A stretch of DNA of 64,000 nt. It comes from Hymenoscyphus infarciens. Lineage: Eukaryota; Ascomycota; Leotiomycetes; Helotiales; Helotiaceae. Location: NCBI GenBank assembly GCA_001414345.1, contig LLCB01000128.1, positions 62,001-126,000 on the forward strand, given 5' to 3'. How positions within the stretch are numbered: the first letter of the stretch is position 1; each line of letters opens with the position of its first letter. Position numbers and translations under genes: made by a program. The notes beneath the pieces were generated by a model. The model was not told the origin of the DNA. It made no database searches and saw nothing but the letters and a program-made list of their open reading frames with translations. Below, one piece after another: positions 1 to 11,174 of this stretch.

Positions 1-603
1 TTTGTGAAATTGAGAAGTGTCAGTGTGATGGCGTGGACCCTTACTGGTATTGCTCTGGATCCTACTACACTCCTTCCTTTCCCCACCGTCATGATGCGCT
101 CACTTCCTGATTCCCTCGAATACCTCAATCTGTACGGCGTCACTCCCGAGGAAGGACCCTCCATTATGACGCTCATTCGGAACAAAAATCTCTATACGCC
201 ATCTCTCAAAAAACTCAACCTACACTGGACCATAATCAAATTTCCAGACGACAAGCCCCATTCTCTTCCAGATATACTGTTCCGTTACCCGGGTTTTACT
301 AAAGAGGAAGCATGTGAATTATGGGAGGATTGCAAAGCTAAAGGTGTGAGGATGGTTACTACAGACCGATCTCCTCCGGGGAAATTCGTTAATTGGAGGA
401 GAAACGTCCCTAAGATACTTCCGAGTGGGATGCAACTGGGAGGGGATGGGAAGTGGCCGAGCATTGCGAAGACTTTTGAGTATCCCTATGACGGGTATGA
501 GGCTTTTGTTAGGGAACAGACCGGGGGATTTGATCCGGATGTGGAGTCTGAGAATAAGGAGTATGGGACTTTGAATTGGAGCTGGCTGATGTTAGAGGTA
601 TGA
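1..603 (+). CDS. F-box/LRR-like protein, C-terminal part (5' end outside window)
   Basis: The frame is open from the first base to a TGA at 601-603, so only the C-terminal 200 residues are visible. The first in-frame ATG lies well inside, and I treat the gene as truncated by the window edge. The text reads like the C-terminal LRR-like half of fungal F-box proteins: short hydrophobic repeats such as SLEYLNLYGV and SLKKLNLHW, then a Lys/Trp-rich tail with FTKEEACELWEDCKAKGVRMV. No F-box can be seen because the N-terminus is missing. The broken F-box gene at about 2.0-3.5 kb lies on the opposite strand and seems to belong to a similar expanded family. The LRR-type fold is inferred from composition, and the exact family is uncertain. 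Confidence 0.5.
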   Translation, partial: FVKLRSVSVMAWTLTGIALDPTTLLPFPTVMMRSLPDSLEYLNLYGVTPEEGPSIMTLIRNKNLYTPSLKKLNLHWTIIKFPDDKPHSLPDILFRYPGFTKEEACELWEDCKAKGVRMVTTDRSPPGKFVNWRRNVPKILPSGMQLGGDGKWPSIAKTFEYPYDGYEAFVREQTGGFDPDVESENKEYGTLNWSWLMLEV

Positions 604-1959
604 TGAGAGACTTTAGCCTAGGCCTATCATGTACCTCGTGAGAATTCTGTTGTCCCTCTCTATAGGCACTTTTTTACTCTACGCGCAACCCCCTCCCCCC
701 AATTGCTTCATATGTTCTAGAACAATAAAATTCATTCTCTGTGAACTTGTAGGACAATCAAGAAATTCCTTCCTCCAACTCTTTGAAGCACATGACTTGA
801 ATAGTTCTTATGCTAGGAACGAATAAAGAAACTAAACTACTGTTTGAATAATGTTTGAAACAAGGGTAAATGGTCTTACCTTTCTAACAAGATCGTTATA
901 GAGACAGCTTTCGCTTCTCAAATCATTTGTTTATTCTATACCTGGGTGTAGACAATCTGAATCGGCATAAAGGTTAGCTTAAGCACTAAGAAGATCCATG
1001 AAGCTGAAGACTCACCCCACGTCAACTCAGCCTTTTATCGTCCCTTTCCCCCCCCTTTACCTCAGTCTTGACCATTAAACGTCTAGCTATGGCAACCTTC
1101 ACGCAAGCCTCGCACTCCGTCATGGCATATTTCGTCGTTGTCCGACCCGGTTTTCCCTCCGCACATACTCCAGCAGTCCAGTTATAAAGCTTGCATTTCT
1201 GCAGCCATGGAATATCCGCGTGTCCCTAGAAGATGCGGGAGTTAGTAATCACCTATCAAGGAATGTCTCAAGATTCTACACGGGAGAATTTTAGGGTTCG
1301 GGAAGGATTCAAGGATGGCTCAAGAGAAATGGGGGAGTGGAACAGTGTCCTCGTTACCTACGCAAATCGAGATTGTGTGTATTTCGATGCACATGTTGAA
1401 ATCGTGGTACCAAAGTTTGATGTTTTTGGAAGTGGTTTGATAGCAGGGAGCGTTCTGCTAATTTGGGGTGCCGAGTTAATCAGGTGAATGTGACTGGGTT
1501 ACACCTTCCTTTTGTGTCACTGATGAGTTTCAGTAAATGAATTGAATAACTATATATTTGGACGATTTAGTGGACCATAAGTGACGTTCAAAGATGTGTA
1601 TTGATTGAAGTGTGTTAAAGGTTTTCTAGACAGAAAATGAAGAAAATATAACAGAACACAGCATTAACGAGTTTCACGCGTAAAAGCAAGGCGCAAAAAT
1701 AGCTGCAGTTGAGCAAGAAGACAAACATAAGCAACAAGTGAGTGTCGAGGAATTTTTAGTTGGTCATTTAACGATTACGCACCGCACCTTGATGCAACAA
1801 ATTTGAATTTTTTTTATTAAAATGACCTTGGATTTTACGTTAAATGTTGTGCAATGATCAAGTAGCTTGAAGTATACAACCACTCGTCTTTCATGAATTC
1901 AACATTAAGCTTTCTTTCCAGACAACCCTCTCCCCAAAGATCTAACAGCGCAGTTTAAG
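604..1959. other. Intergenic, no supported gene
   Basis: Contains short reading frames only. The longest, 1233-1487 on the plus strand (84 codons), has no recognisable motif, no clear start context and no splice partner, so I do not call it. Confidence 0.5.
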
Positions 1960-3470
1960 GCCTCCAATAACCCGTGGTTCAACTCAGATTATGTTGTGTG
2001 CCATTGCACTGGCTTACAGAATACTCCATCCCAGACGAAAGATGAGGGTCCCAAAGCGACTAATCAGGACCATCGGGTGTGTCATGAGTACTCCAAGAAT
2101 GCAGTTTGAATGATCGCAAGCTGGGCATCTGAGCAACTGACCTTGCCATCGACTCAAATTAGAGTGATATCGTCTCTGTATCCGGATAGAAGCGATATTT
2201 CCTGTAGGGCATATTTCCGCCTCACGTACAGGGCGGTAATCATCGTAGATGACGCTACTCTCTGATCGATTGGAGTCTGGATCTGTTTCCGATTCGTATG
2301 TGTCAAACTCCAGCTACGCTTCTTCGTCTTATTTTGTTGCGTCGTCATCTGCAGTAGCGTTGGGTGTCGTTTAAAGTACCAATTGCCATTCGGAGTACAC
2401 TGAGAGAATCTGATATCCACACTCTGGAGATTTGGCCAGAAAGGCTGGGGCCAGAAAAGTGATGAGTCTATAACTATTGGTCCAGCTAAGCCCAAGTTTG
2501 TCAAGACATTGAACTGACTGACTCTGCAGAGAGCCGCGCTGAGATGATCAATAGACGGCGGTGGGTCTCGACGGGAATGAGGGCAAAGTCCACATTGTTC
2601 GGGGATTCGTGAAAATAGTACAACTCGAATCTTCGAACTAGAGGTTGACAAGTCATGGAAGTAAGAGCTTGAGAAAATTCTGCCACATCTCCGTCAATTA
2701 TTGCATTACGGCGGGCTTGTAGGAATTGGTGATGCTTACCACGACGCCTTTTCTGTCGAGCTTAGGGAAACTTCTTTTCGTCATCACACAACTCCCAGCG
2801 GACCTCTTCCAAATGCGGGAGTTTGGAAGCAAGTATGGCTATATGACTAGCACAAAATTTTCGAGGGTCATTCACATTAGCCACAAAATCGTTGATTCTG
2901 GAAACAGACGGTAGTGCCTCGAAGGCTAGAATGGGTATATCGCTCGTCGTGAAGTTTGCGAGGTCCCATCAGTTCATAAGAACCTAATGGTATATCTCTA
3001 ATTCGGGTCTTACCATCAGTTGGTGGAGCAGGCGGTAATAACTCAAAGAGGTAGACCGAGGCCGACTGGCGGAACTTTGCTTTGATTCTGTTTCCCATGA
3101 AGCTAGAAGTCGAAATAATCCACGGACTACATCAGCGAAGATCTTGTCATTCGCTTTTGATGTTTTAAAGTCTCGGATTTGGCGCATGCATTGGTCACTG
3201 TAGATGGGAAGCACAACTTGATCTCCTAGGGAACATATTGCTCTCCTCCTGGCACCGACAGCAATCTGAGAGATATATTCGAGATCAGAGCTCTTGAGAC
3301 GCCAACGTTGCGAGGCGGTGGCGTAGAGAGGAAATGAGTCGTGTGTTGGAAGGCACGAGGAGATATTATCGAGGACTTCCGTTGAAAGACTATTGATTGC
3401 AGAATTAGAATGCGGTTAGAGGAGCCTCGAGAGGAGCATAAGCTGTCTTGGCATTGAGAGGGGGGCAGGA
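1960..3470 (-). pseudogene. F-box/LRR-type protein pseudogene with several frameshifts
   Basis: Reading the minus strand downward from about 3410, the frame gives an F-box-like start (LSTEVLDNISSCLPTH, then LYATASQRWR), but a TAA directly precedes it and there is no in-frame ATG. The homologous text then jumps frame repeatedly: FADVVRGLFRLLASWETES (about 3120), FELLPPAPPTDGKTRIRDIP (about 3010), DLANFTTSDIPILAFEALPS (about 2930), SKLPHLEEVRWELCDDEKKFP ending in TAA (about 2765), LVRRFELYYFHESPNNVDF (about 2600), and LFWPQPFWPNLQSVDIRFS (about 2430). Further frame changes follow down to about 2.0 kb. The order matches a large family of fungal F-box proteins with a C-terminal LRR-like region. 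At least four frame changes plus stops make this a relic. The lesions are small indels, not mainly RIP-type C-to-T changes. Confidence 0.7.
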
Positions 3471-3539
3471 GGAAGTCAATAAGAAAATGGGAGACGTCAC
3501 GTGCCGAGATAAAGCACTATCTTCAGGTTTAGCTGCCAT

Positions 3540-4140
3540 GTAGTATTAGAGCTAAATAGTAAAACTCTCAAGCGCTTTCAGATAATTCAAGGATGAAGAT
3601 TTATCGACTAATACTTAAGTAGAGCGATCAATTATTAATCATTTATCAATTACTCTATATAAGGTATATCACGTGTCTGTCTATAGAGCGTATAAGAAGA
3701 TATTAAAAACCTCGGAAAAAGAGATTTATAGTCTAACTATTAGAATAAATATAGAAGTAGATAAAGTCTTCTTATAAGTCTTATATATAAAGTAATAATT
3801 CAAAGTAATTATTCTAAATAGTTAAGATACTTAAGAAAATCAAGCTAAGATATCTAGAACTAGACTTAGGTAGCGATATTACTAATAATATATTAGAGTC
3901 TAATCTTTCTTATTAGATCTTTCTTCTAAGTTGAGATTTAAATAAGAGCTTTTTAAATATTAAAAAAGTAGATTTTAAATAGCAAAATATAATATTTATT
4001 TAGTACTTTAAATACTAGTGTTAAAAACCTGATATAGATGAATTATTTTTACCTTTTTAATAATTTTTATTATATACTATATTTCACGATAATATGATAT
4101 TATATTATATCGCTTAACCAGCTAGCTAACTACTTTGAAT
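3540..4140. repeat. AT-rich RIP-like block (decayed repeat)
   Basis: About 600 bp change abruptly to TA-rich sequence with very few CA or TG dinucleotides, like the retrotransposon interior at 26-33.5 kb. No terminal repeats or coding motif can be recognised. It is probably a fragment of a RIP-mutated transposon lying between the F-box relic and the next gene. Confidence 0.6.
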
Positions 4141-4389
4141 TGTTTGATAGAGTTGGAAAAACATTAACAAGAGCGAGATCTCTATTTACTTCCGCTTTTA
4201 TCACCCCCTGTCTTTTAATTGTGGAAGTAGATGACGAAATGATTGGTTGACAAGTAGGAACACATTCAATGTGATAAGGGAAATTTTCAATTAAATGTAA
4301 CTAATAATCAAACAAATCCCAATCTTGACAAAGCCTAGTGCTCGTAACATAATCGTAATACATCAATGCTAACCCACCTCGTGAAATAT

Positions 4390-5765
4390 CTAATAGTTGT
4401 TGTTGTTATTTCCTGAGCTGGAATATTCATCACTCCCAGCATTAGCTCTCTTCTGTTGTCCCTTCTCCTGAAGGTTCTCGTTCTTCAATAAACCTCCGGC
4501 CTTCTCGAAGATCTTGCCCATGGTACTGTCATTCTTTCCACTGCTCTCGTGGGAAGAGGTTTTGTTTCCATATCCCGTACCTGCAGTGGTTGAATTTCCG
4601 GAGGTGCTTGAAGCGTTGTTGCCGAGTCCTGAACCTCCAGTTCTGTCAGAAGAACTGTAGCTGTCGGTGTTTGTGTTTGAGCTTCCAAAGTTGTCTGAGC
4701 CTGAGTTTCCTAGACCAGATCCGCCAGTGCGGCCAGATGAGCCGAAGCTGTCCGACCCAGTGTTGGTGTTGGACGAGTTATATGTCTCTGAGGAGTCGTT
4801 TCCGAGTCCCGAACCGCCAGTACGACCGGAAGATTGATAAGAATCAGATCCAGTGTTTCCGAGTCCTGAACCACCGCCAGTTCGACCGGCAGATTGGTAA
4901 GAATCAGATCCAGTGTTTCCGGAAGACTAAAAGATCAATTAGTTCCAAATCTTGAAAATTGTGAGAGATAATTCATGAGACGCGAAAATCTACAGACAGC
5001 AATGACTGTCTGTGAAAAACCACAAAGCAAGGGGAGTCTTACACCATAGTTGTTACTTCCACCGGTAAGACCAGATGACTAAAAGACAGGAAGGTTAGTA
5101 GTGAAAGGGGGTAGTTTCTAGCATAGTAATAGCTGAGCTTCGAGGAAGTGAGTGCTTACGCCGTAGCTATCATTGTCGCCTCCGTAAGTGTTAGACGAGT
5201 CGGTGTTTCCTAATCCTGAGCCACCGGTACGACCAGACGACTAGAAGAATGGAAGGTTAGTAGTGAAGGGGGTAATTTCTAGCACAGCAATGGCTGAGCT
5301 CCGAGGAAGTGATTGCTTACGCCGTAGCTATCATTGTCGCCTCCGTAAGTGTTAGACGAGTCGGTGTTTCCTAATCCTGAGCCACCGGTACGACCAGATG
5401 ACTAAAAGAAAGGAAGGTTAGTAGTGAAAGGGGGTAGTTTCTAGCATAGTAATAGCTCAGCTTCGAGGAAGTGAGTGCTTACGCCGTAGCTATCATTGTC
5501 GCCTCCGTAAGTGTTAGAGGAGTCGGTGTTTCCTAATCCTGAGCCACCGGTACGACCAGACGACTAGAAAAATAGAAGGTTAGTAGTGAAGGGGGTAATT
5601 TCTAGCACAGCAATGGCTGAACTTCGAGGAAGTGAGTGCTTACGCCGTAGCTATCGTTGTCGCCATAAGAGTTCTAGGAAAGGAAGTCTGTCAGAACTAA
5701 GGACCATTGAATTGGCTTTAATATGTTGGGTAGCTTACAGTGTTGTTATCGTTGTAGTTAGACAT
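4390..5765 (-). CDS. Gly/Ser/Asn-rich repetitive protein, DDR48-like, with CsbD-like tail
   Basis: Seven exons on the minus strand, all introns phase 0 with GTAAG..(C/T)TAG or TTTAG borders: 5739-5765, 5644-5673, 5483-5563, 5321-5401, 5160-5240, 5043-5078 and 4390-4926; 290 residues. The start is the ATG at 5765 (MSNYNDNNT). The three 81-nt exons each encode the same 27-residue unit, SSGRTGGSGLGN followed by TD-SSNTYGGDNDSYG. The last exon continues with variants (SSGRTGGSGLGN, GSDSYQ, GSDSFG). The NDSYG/SSN style recalls yeast Ddr48 and other hydrophilic stress proteins. The C-terminus changes character: MGKIFEKAGGLLKNENLQEKG, then QQKRANAG, which resembles CsbD-type stress proteins. It ends in GNNNNNY. 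No signal peptide or membrane segment. A stress-induced hydrophilin-like role is inferred; no enzymatic function is apparent. Confidence 0.75.
5079..5643 (-). repeat. Tandem duplicated exon-intron units inside the DDR48-like gene
   Basis: Exons 3, 4 and 5 are each 81 nt and nearly identical. The intervening introns alternate between two types. The 80-nt introns (5241-5320 and 5564-5643) begin near their 3' end with ctagaa and contain cacagcaatggct. The 81-nt introns (5079-5159 and 5402-5482) begin ctaaaaga and contain catagtaatagct. The duplicated unit is therefore about 323 bp (two exons plus two introns), itself built from an older 161-bp duplication. Confidence 0.85.
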
Positions 5766-7010
5766 GATGAAGGTTGATGATTTCGAAGGTGCAAGTTGAT
5801 TTGATGTGGAATGGTTCAAGATTGAGATTGATGTGAGGAGTGTGTGCGAGTTGATTTGTTAATGCGGGATAGACGGAGATGGGAAGGGAGATATCTTATA
5901 TGTAGAGCGGGAAGCTCGAGCACATAGAAGCACGAACCCCCAAGAAGAAACTTGAAATTGACCCTTTCATGATTGGTGACGATGGTGGCAGGGTTGAGTG
6001 GTATGTAACCCAGATCATGCTTCTCCCAGCTCGCAACGCGTCTAAAGTGCAACAGGGGAAAAGAAATGTTGCGTCATCCACATTTTTCGGTGCCCCTCCA
6101 CCCCACCCCCCCTCTTCGATCCAAAGAACCTGGAAGCGTCATTTTGACAAGGAGTGAGATGTATATCACCTGGATCGGTGCTTGCCTTGGTTCACGGGAT
6201 GTGCGACGTACGTACTCGCTATAGTACTACTTGACCATGAACCAACACGTGCAGTCGAAGCCTTGAGCGGGGTAACAAGATCATACGCTGTCGAGGGCTG
6301 TCGAGGGCTGTCGAGGGCTGTCTATCCAGAGTGCGAAGAATAAATACCTAGCTTCAGGAATGACAGGGAATGAGCTACAAAACTATCAAGATGGGATAGG
6401 GAAGTCGCCATTTCTTCCGTAGAATCGCCATCAATGAAACAACCCCACAGAATAACTTGAAATGAGGGGTGCGGGTGGCCTGATGAGTACGAAAGATCAA
6501 AAAAGAAAACATCATTTACGTGGTGAGATCTGGTAACGCAGAGCTGAGGTGGGGTCGCTCGAATTCCATTGAAACCAAGAATCCCACCCCACCACGCTGT
6601 GCAGGGGTGCGTCATGATCGGCAGTCCCGGTTCGTACTCGACGCTACTTGACATCAGATCCTTGACAGACTGGAAATCTTGGCAGAGGTCGATATCAAAT
6701 TCCATTATTGGACGGAATTATATGCACCCCCACAATTGATAGCTCGTTTGGGTTCTTCACTCACCTGAGATATTAACCAACACAAAAAGAATCTTGGGGC
6801 GTCAATCTTGGGGCGTCCATGTTCCATTTTATTCCTCGCATGTATGGCCCGGATAGACAGGGTAGCGGGTATCGCGAACCCCTCTTTGGGGTATGAACAT
6901 ATGAAGGTCTAGGCCTTGTTTCTACCGTAATCCGATGCAGATATTCTCCCGCCATTCGTCCATCTCAACGACACTAAAAGTACAATCGTACAGAGCTCGC
7001 AATCGATCCA
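5766..7010. other. Intergenic, no supported gene
   Basis: Holds the upstream region of the DDR48-like gene and the 3' flank of CWC15. The minus-strand ORF at 6322-6705 (127 codons) has no recognisable domain and overlaps a short tandem repeat, so it is not called. Confidence 0.5.
6288..6322. repeat. 10-bp tandem repeat (ctgtcgaggg), three and a half copies
   Basis: Three perfect consecutive copies of the 10-mer plus a partial one are directly visible, in non-coding sequence. Confidence 0.9.
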
Positions 7011-7890
7011 TCATCTCACGTATTTACTGTAACACACGTTAGTCCCATCTTCAATAATTCTTCACCACCACCAGTCTGCCTGGGGAGATCATTCGACCAA
7101 CCTCATGAATCTCTTGTGAAAGTCGGAGCGGAGAAGATCATTGACGAATTCCTTCTTCTTGCCCTTATCTTCCGTCCCACGAGCTTGGTTCTTGAAAATA
7201 ACATCGTCATCCCATCTCCGCTTAACATTAAAATCAGATTTGGGATTCAGGAGAGGGTTGCCGAGAGCAATATCATGTTCCCGTTCAGCCTCTTCCGCAG
7301 CAGCTTTTTCTCGTTCCTGGTCCCTGTTAGCTCTTGCAAAAGCAATAATGGGTGATGTGTAGTCTAACCTCTTGTTCTCTCTTCTCTGCCCTTTCGCGTT
7401 TGATTTTCTCCAACTCTCGTTGTAGCTCGGCGGTTTCGTCTTCATCGTCGTCGCTATCATCACTACTATCATCTTCATCTTCCACACTGTCCGCATCAAT
7501 ATCCCTGGTCTCCTCCAAAACCCTTCTCCTCTTAGCATCGATATCCTCTGTATCCCCATCCTCAAGCTGTCTCTTCGTGCCACCCATCACAGCGTCCTCC
7601 CCATCGGTTTCGGGCAGAGCTGGGACAGGTCCCCCTTTAACTTTTGCGAAATGCGCTGCCTCGGCCTGCAATAACTCGGCTCTCAAATCGCGAACTTGAT
7701 TGTCGGCATCTCCGCCTTGTCCTGGCTTACGGACTTTGAGTTGTGTATGTGCAGGTAAAAGACGTTGGTGATATGCTGGGCCTCGCTGGGCCTCTTTTCC
7801 GCGAGCTGGATCAAATGTTGGTCTATGGGCTATACATTCATTAGTATCATTACAAAATAAGGAATCTTCGAGGTGCATACCGGTTGTCAT
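7011..7890 (-). CDS. CWC15: Pre-mRNA-splicing factor Cwc15/Cwf15
   Basis: Four exons on the minus strand: 7881-7890 (10 nt, ATGACAACCG), 7369-7829, 7102-7316 and 7011-7026 (16 nt); 233 residues. The N-terminus after the first splice reads MTTAHRPTFDPARGKEAQRG, followed by a conserved AYHQRLLPAHTQLK block. The middle is a long acidic stretch (DEDDSSDDSDDDEDE) followed by a charged coiled coil. The C-terminus carries FNVKRRWDDDVIFKN and FVNDLLRSDFHKRFM, and the last tiny exon supplies SKYVR before TGA, matching the family's invariant end. Cwc15 is a component of the Prp19/CDC5 (NTC) complex and activated spliceosome, in the nucleus. Without the last 16-nt exon the frame would end in LVE, which does not fit the family. 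It is divergent from RRP45, 229 bp away. Confidence 0.93.
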
Positions 7891-8119
7891 GTTCGCGGTT
7901 GTAAATATAGGTGTAAATCGTAATGTTGTTCCTGTCTCGAGCCTGCGTTGTCGATTCCATCACCAGAAATCGCGAATTCGAGGATCCACAAAGCCGCGCT
8001 AAACTAAATTTGTCGGTCTCTATTCACCGCCCAGGTTTTCTGCCACAAAAGCTGCCTCCAAAAAACGATATCCCAAAAAAAACCATGTCAACAAACACCA
8101 ATTCACACTCCAAACCACC
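7891..8119. promoter_or_regulatory. Shared divergent promoter region of CWC15 and RRP45
   Basis: Only 229 bp separate the two divergent start codons, so both promoters must lie here or overlap the genes. No specific factor site is recognised; the call rests on arrangement alone. Confidence 0.5.
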
Positions 8120-9233
8120 ATGCCACGAGAAGTAGAGCCCTCTCTGAATGAGAGACAATTCTTCGAGAAAGCTCTAGCGGAAAACCTACGTCTAGATGGC
8201 CGAGCCTTTGATCAATTCCGAGATCTCGAGTTGACGTTTGGAGATGAATATGGCGTCGCAGATGTGAGGTTAGGGAAGACCCGGTATGTTTATTTCTCTT
8301 GCGGAAAATCAATTGCTCTTTACATCTTGGATATGATGAACAACATGACGTTATACCCAGCTCACTCAGATGCACAAGTTGCAATTGCTGAGAACGCGTA
8401 TCTACTTCTGATCCAACAGCCCCTCCATTCAACACAACTCCTCCCTCACAACCCCCAGGTTACTGCGAGACAAAACATAATTCTAATCACAGGACACGAA
8501 TAGAATACACACCAACATCTCCGCCGAAGTAACAACCCCGTACCCAGACAAAGGCTTCGATGGCCTCTTCCAAATAACCACCGAGCTATCCCCCATGGCC
8601 TCCCCCCACTTCGAACCCAACCGGCCCTCCGAATCCGAAGTCCTCCTCTCCCGCATCCTCGAGAAAACCATCCGTCGCTCGGGCGCCCTAGACACCGAAT
8701 CACTCTGTCTAATAGCCGGTCACAAAGTCTGGTCCATCCGCGCAGACGTACACATCCTCTCGCACGACGGAAACCTAGTCGATGCAGCTTGCATCTGTGT
8801 TTTGGCAGCCCTACAGCATTTCAGGAAACCAGATACCAGTTCCGAAGGCGAGAACGTTACCGTTTATACGCTGGAGGAACGGGATCCGGTGCCGTTGAGC
8901 TTGTTGCATTTCCCGTATTGTGTTACGTTTACTTTTTATCCTAGCACTGTGGATGAGGGGGAGACGGTTACCTTATTGGATTCGACGCTCTTGGAGGAGC
9001 AGTTGAGGGAGGGGTCTGCGACGATTGGTATCAACAAAGATGGAGAGGTGTGTCAAATTGCCAAGCTGGGAGGCATATCTGTGGATGCTGTGGCATTTTT
9101 AGGATGTGTTCAGGTTGCCCTGGCGAAAGTAAAGGAAATTTCGGCGTTTGTGAGTAGGAAATTAGCAGAGGATGCCAAAAAGAGGGATAAAGGTGGTTTG
9201 CTGGCTGAGTTAAGCGCAGAAAACGACAGATGA
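8120..9233 (+). CDS. RRP45: Exosome complex RNase PH-like subunit Rrp45 (EXOSC9 type)
   Basis: Two exons, 8120-8283 and 8504-9233, joined across a 220-nt GTATGT..TAG intron (ACC CG|A), 297 residues. The start ATG opens MPREVEPSLNERQFF, and the family hallmark LAENLRLDGRAFDQFRDLEL follows. After the splice comes RIHTNISAEVTTPYPDKGF, then a central RNase PH fold with SLCLIAGHKVWSIRADVHIL and GNLVDAACICVLAALQHF. The C-terminal half of the fold includes LLHFPYCVTFTFY and GEVCQIAKLGG. Length and motifs match fungal Rrp45, one of the six catalytically inactive ring subunits of the nuclear and cytoplasmic RNA exosome. It is divergent from CWC15 and convergent with the acyltransferase gene, whose stop codon lies 108 bp away. 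Confidence 0.93.
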
Positions 9234-9341
9234 AAATCACCAATCGAAAGTCACGAATCATGATATTGAGAACGACACCCAAATTTTGAAAAGTGGTAAA
9301 TTTGGTTGGTTGGATTAGGCATATACGAAGTCTACGAGAAG

Positions 9342-11174
9342 CTAGTGTTTGACAGCCTGCTGACTGACACTGCCATATTTGGCCTGCCATGCGAAGAAAT
9401 AGAGAAGCGCGGCAAGAGGCTGCCCGATGAGTGTAAATGATACCCAAAATATACAATTTCCGATTATTTTCCCATTGATGCCTTGCATCTTCTCAAGTGG
9501 TGCTGTGATGGCTATCAATGGCAATTGGGCAACCATACCTATAAATGCAACTCCCTGGGGTATGTTAGTTCTAATTTACTATTGATAACCAAGGTGGAGG
9601 GCTTACAATAATATTATGTGTCGGCACCCCAACAGCCAACTCATGTAGGACCCCAGAAAGCACAAACACAGCAATGCTGGCTTGATAAGGACTCCATCCT
9701 CTCCCAACAAGAGGAGAAAAGACATGTCTTTTCATAAACTGATAGACAGGCTTATTCCAGGTCCTCCAGTACTCTCCTACACTAGGACTATTCCACCAAT
9801 CAGTGTAGAATTCCCGGTCACCAAACCGCATCACCTCGGCCAAAGCATTGAGGAATGACTGGAAGAGTGCAAAGAAACCAGCTAGCCAAATGACCAGCCC
9901 AATTGTCGACAACTTCATGAGTCGCTCCAGGATAGCGGGGAGGTCTAGGGATGCCATTTTGTCTAGGGAGTTGCGTAGGACTGGGGCGGCGTATTGGGCA
10001 CTGCAAATCCACATGAAGACGTTCAAACCAAAGACTTCGGCCATACGTTTGGCTACGAATACCCAGCGGATCTTTGGCGATCTGGGGTAGATGGGCTGGT
10101 AGACCAGTGTAGGAGCCCACCAGAAGTAGGTGAGGTTACTGAGTGTCACATTCTGGGGGTATGGACATTGACTGTAAATCTCCGGAAGAGCATCCTCCTC
10201 TCTCTTGGAAGGATGGAGAAATGCATGTCGAAGATCTCGATTCGTGAATGCGTACGAATAAGTCTTCAGCCAGACAATGATAGCATGGACCTCGCTGAGT
10301 GTACCGATCATGGGGTGGTGGATGAAGAAATAAACCACGACTGAGGTGATGAGTAGACAGAAGGTTATGTTGAGACCGTGAATCCAAGCTATCAACTTCC
10401 AGGTTGAGTTGAACTGGCGGAGATCCTCCTCTGAAGGGACATAACTTCCACCTGGCGTTGCTGTTCCACTACGTTTTTTGCTCTTTGTGAGGACTGCTCG
10501 GGCTTGTTGGGCTGCGGAGAGTTCGACGACGTAGGCGACGAAGAGATGGCAGGGGACCAGGAAGAAGAGAGCTAATCCTAGGATTATGTCTTGTTGGCGG
10601 TAGTCATGACATCGGATGCAAATCAAAACTCCATACTAACATCAATTAGCGTATGGACTTTTTGCATGGCAAAGATGAAGGAATTGTGGAAAACAGTCTA
10701 GGACAATTGAATTCGGAATAATAGTTTCAGTTATCCGAATATTTGAAGCAACGAAACAGGAGAGCAACGATCGAACGTTTTAAGGAAATAGAACTTACTT
10801 TTTTGATGTTCTCAATCATCAATCGCAAATTGCCCACCACTGCAAAAGAGAGTTAGCATCCAATCTCTTTCATACCTCAAAACACTCCTTCACATACCCA
10901 GCACAATGATCATAAGATTCCTAAACCCCAGGAAACTAGGACTCGCATCTGAATCATGACTTAGACACGAAGTTCTCGCCTTGAAATGAGGAGCAGCAAC
11001 ATGGCGATATTTCTTTTTCATGTATGGGACGCGAATGGGAGCGAGGGGCTGCGGTGCAGAAAAGCCATTGGTGTTTTTGAGATTCACATGTGATACTCCC
11101 GTACCAGAGCGTTTGAGACGTGGCGCTGATCTCTCAGCGCCCGTCACCTTTGCCGTGTCGGTAGTTGTCACCAT
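9342..11174 (-). CDS. Diacylglycerol O-acyltransferase, DGAT1/SOAT (MBOAT) family
   Basis: Four exons on the minus strand: 10898-11174, 10799-10839 (41 nt), 9607-10635 and 9342-9554; 519 residues. The start is the ATG at 11174 (MVTTTDTAKVTG). The cytosolic N-terminus is basic and Ser/Thr-rich. FRNLMIIVLVVGNLRLMIEN marks the first membrane segment of the family and is only correct with the 41-nt exon included. Many hydrophobic segments follow. The family motif FYTDWWN is present, as is the active-site region GVLHELAVGVPTHNI, which carries the conserved His. The enzyme transfers an acyl group from acyl-CoA to diacylglycerol in the ER, the last step of triacylglycerol synthesis. FYxDWWN and overall similarity favour DGAT1 over the sterol acyltransferases, but the substrate is not proven by sequence. 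Confidence 0.9.

Noticed and set aside
1233..1487. 84-codon plus-strand frame
   Set aside because: No homology signal, weak context and no splice partners.
4485..4955. Frames on both strands within the DDR48-like last exon
   Set aside because: They are shadows of a low-complexity coding repeat; only the SSGRTGGSGLGN frame splices consistently.
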